From Portibacter lacus (GTDB taxonomy: Bacteria; Bacteroidota; Bacteroidia; Chitinophagales; Saprospiraceae), in the NCBI RefSeq assembly GCF_021533215.1, contig NZ_JAJNKA010000003.1, positions 1 through 64,000 of the forward strand: a stretch of 64,000 bases of DNA, read 5' to 3'. Position 1 is the first letter of the stretch, and each line of letters opens with the position of its first letter. Both the position numbers and the translations under genes were made by a program. Positions 63,649 through 64,000 of the stretch are shown piece after piece. The notes beneath the pieces are model-generated. The model did no database searches, was not told the DNA's origin, and saw nothing but the letters and a program-made list of their open reading frames with translations.

Positions 63649-64000
63649 ATGAATTACAATTTCCGATTATTAAGTTTCGTGTTCGTATTTCTTTGCTCTT
63701 TTTTAGTGATCTCTGAAGGGATCGCACAAACCGACACCGGAATGACAGATGGTAATATTGTCGTAAATCCCATGAGACCTTCAGCTCTTATGCCACCTAT
63801 GCAATCTTTTACTTTCTCAGGAACGATAACTGCAGCATCACCAACAAAATCAGCGCGATTAAACAGAAATGCAGTAGCCTCTACTTGCGAAGTTCCTAAA
63901 ATTTGTGATATTTTCTCAACAGATGCTTTTCCATATAATCAACATTCCTTTACAAATCCAAGTAGTGAGTCCGTTTGTATAGAAGTAATACTATCAACTT
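63649..64000 (+). CDS. Secreted protein, N-terminal part only (cut by the window end)
   Basis: The ATG at 63649 opens a frame with a clear signal peptide ('FVFVFLCSFLVISEGIAQ') and continues to the end of the window without a stop (117 codons). The mature part is Thr/Ser/Pro-rich with two Cys ('STCEVPKICDIFSTDAFPYN'). The spacing resembles the first module of large Bacteroidota surface proteins. No family can be assigned from this part. Confidence 0.75.
   Translation, partial: MNYNFRLLSFVFVFLCSFLVISEGIAQTDTGMTDGNIVVNPMRPSALMPPMQSFTFSGTITAASPTKSARLNRNAVASTCEVPKICDIFSTDAFPYNQHSFTNPSSESVCIEVILST

Noticed and set aside
1-64000. CRISPR arrays, prophage and rRNA genes
   Set aside because: No regularly spaced repeats with spacers, no phage structural genes and no rRNA-like sequence were seen on reading; tRNA genes could have been missed without a scan.

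Overview
The window is AT-rich DNA from a member of the Bacteroidota, probably a marine or environmental Saprospiria/Cytophagia-like lineage. Several things point that way: a CotH-type secreted protein ending in a type IX secretion (T9SS) sorting domain, a Reg_prop/Y_Y_Y sensor kinase, three stand-alone LytTR proteins, a GH97 enzyme, many SPII lipoproteins, TAnnTTTG-like promoter boxes and almost no Shine-Dalgarno sequences. The lineage is inferred; no rRNA or marker gene is present.

Layout. (a) 1-3950: two HigBA toxin-antitoxin cassettes bounded by attC-like imperfect hairpins. An apparently intact group II intron on the opposite strand splits the hairpin between them. (b) 4123-14740: a propeller histidine kinase divergent from a LuxR-type response regulator, a LytTR protein and a 1907-residue secreted LamG/TSP3 protein. 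(c) 14869-19890: a second degraded accessory island. It holds a metallopeptidase remnant, an antitoxin with a broken PIN toxin, a good attC candidate, two RibD/DHFR-like paralogues around an NTF2-like pseudogene, a 5'-truncated group II intron and an outer-membrane barrel remnant. (d) 19893-24297: a LytTR protein and a large M4 metalloprotease. (e) 24529-27250: a decayed sugar isomerase, a third maturase remnant and a plug-only TonB-receptor-like protein. (f) 27248-35795: a repeat protein, a PQQ/FG-GAP lipoprotein, an S41 peptidase, two alpha/beta hydrolases and a Tat-exported phosphoesterase.

(g) 35921-40737: a type I export operon (ABC, HlyD-like adaptor, hotdog thioesterase, TolC-like channel) whose ABC ATPase lacks canonical catalytic residues. 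(h) 41317-45759: a minus-strand sigma factor / membrane anti-sigma-like TPR protein / TPR-CHAT protease operon. (i) 45885-51709: a LytTR gene framed by near-identical 27-bp repeats, a CotH/lamin-tail T9SS cargo, and a convergent YadA-head/S74 chaperone protein. (j) 52400-56008: a compact xylan/xylooligosaccharide operon (GPH symporter, GH10, GH43). (k) 56196-64000: two serine hydrolases, an aminopeptidase-like hydrolase, GH97, an AraC regulator, a VOC protein and the start of a secreted protein.

How it fits together: accessory cassettes and retroelements fill the left third, while the right half is envelope, secretion and polysaccharide metabolism. The most notable observations are the attC-like cassette boundaries invaded by opposite-strand group II introns, the sigma/anti-sigma/CHAT operon, and the repeated DNA motifs beside stand-alone LytTR genes.
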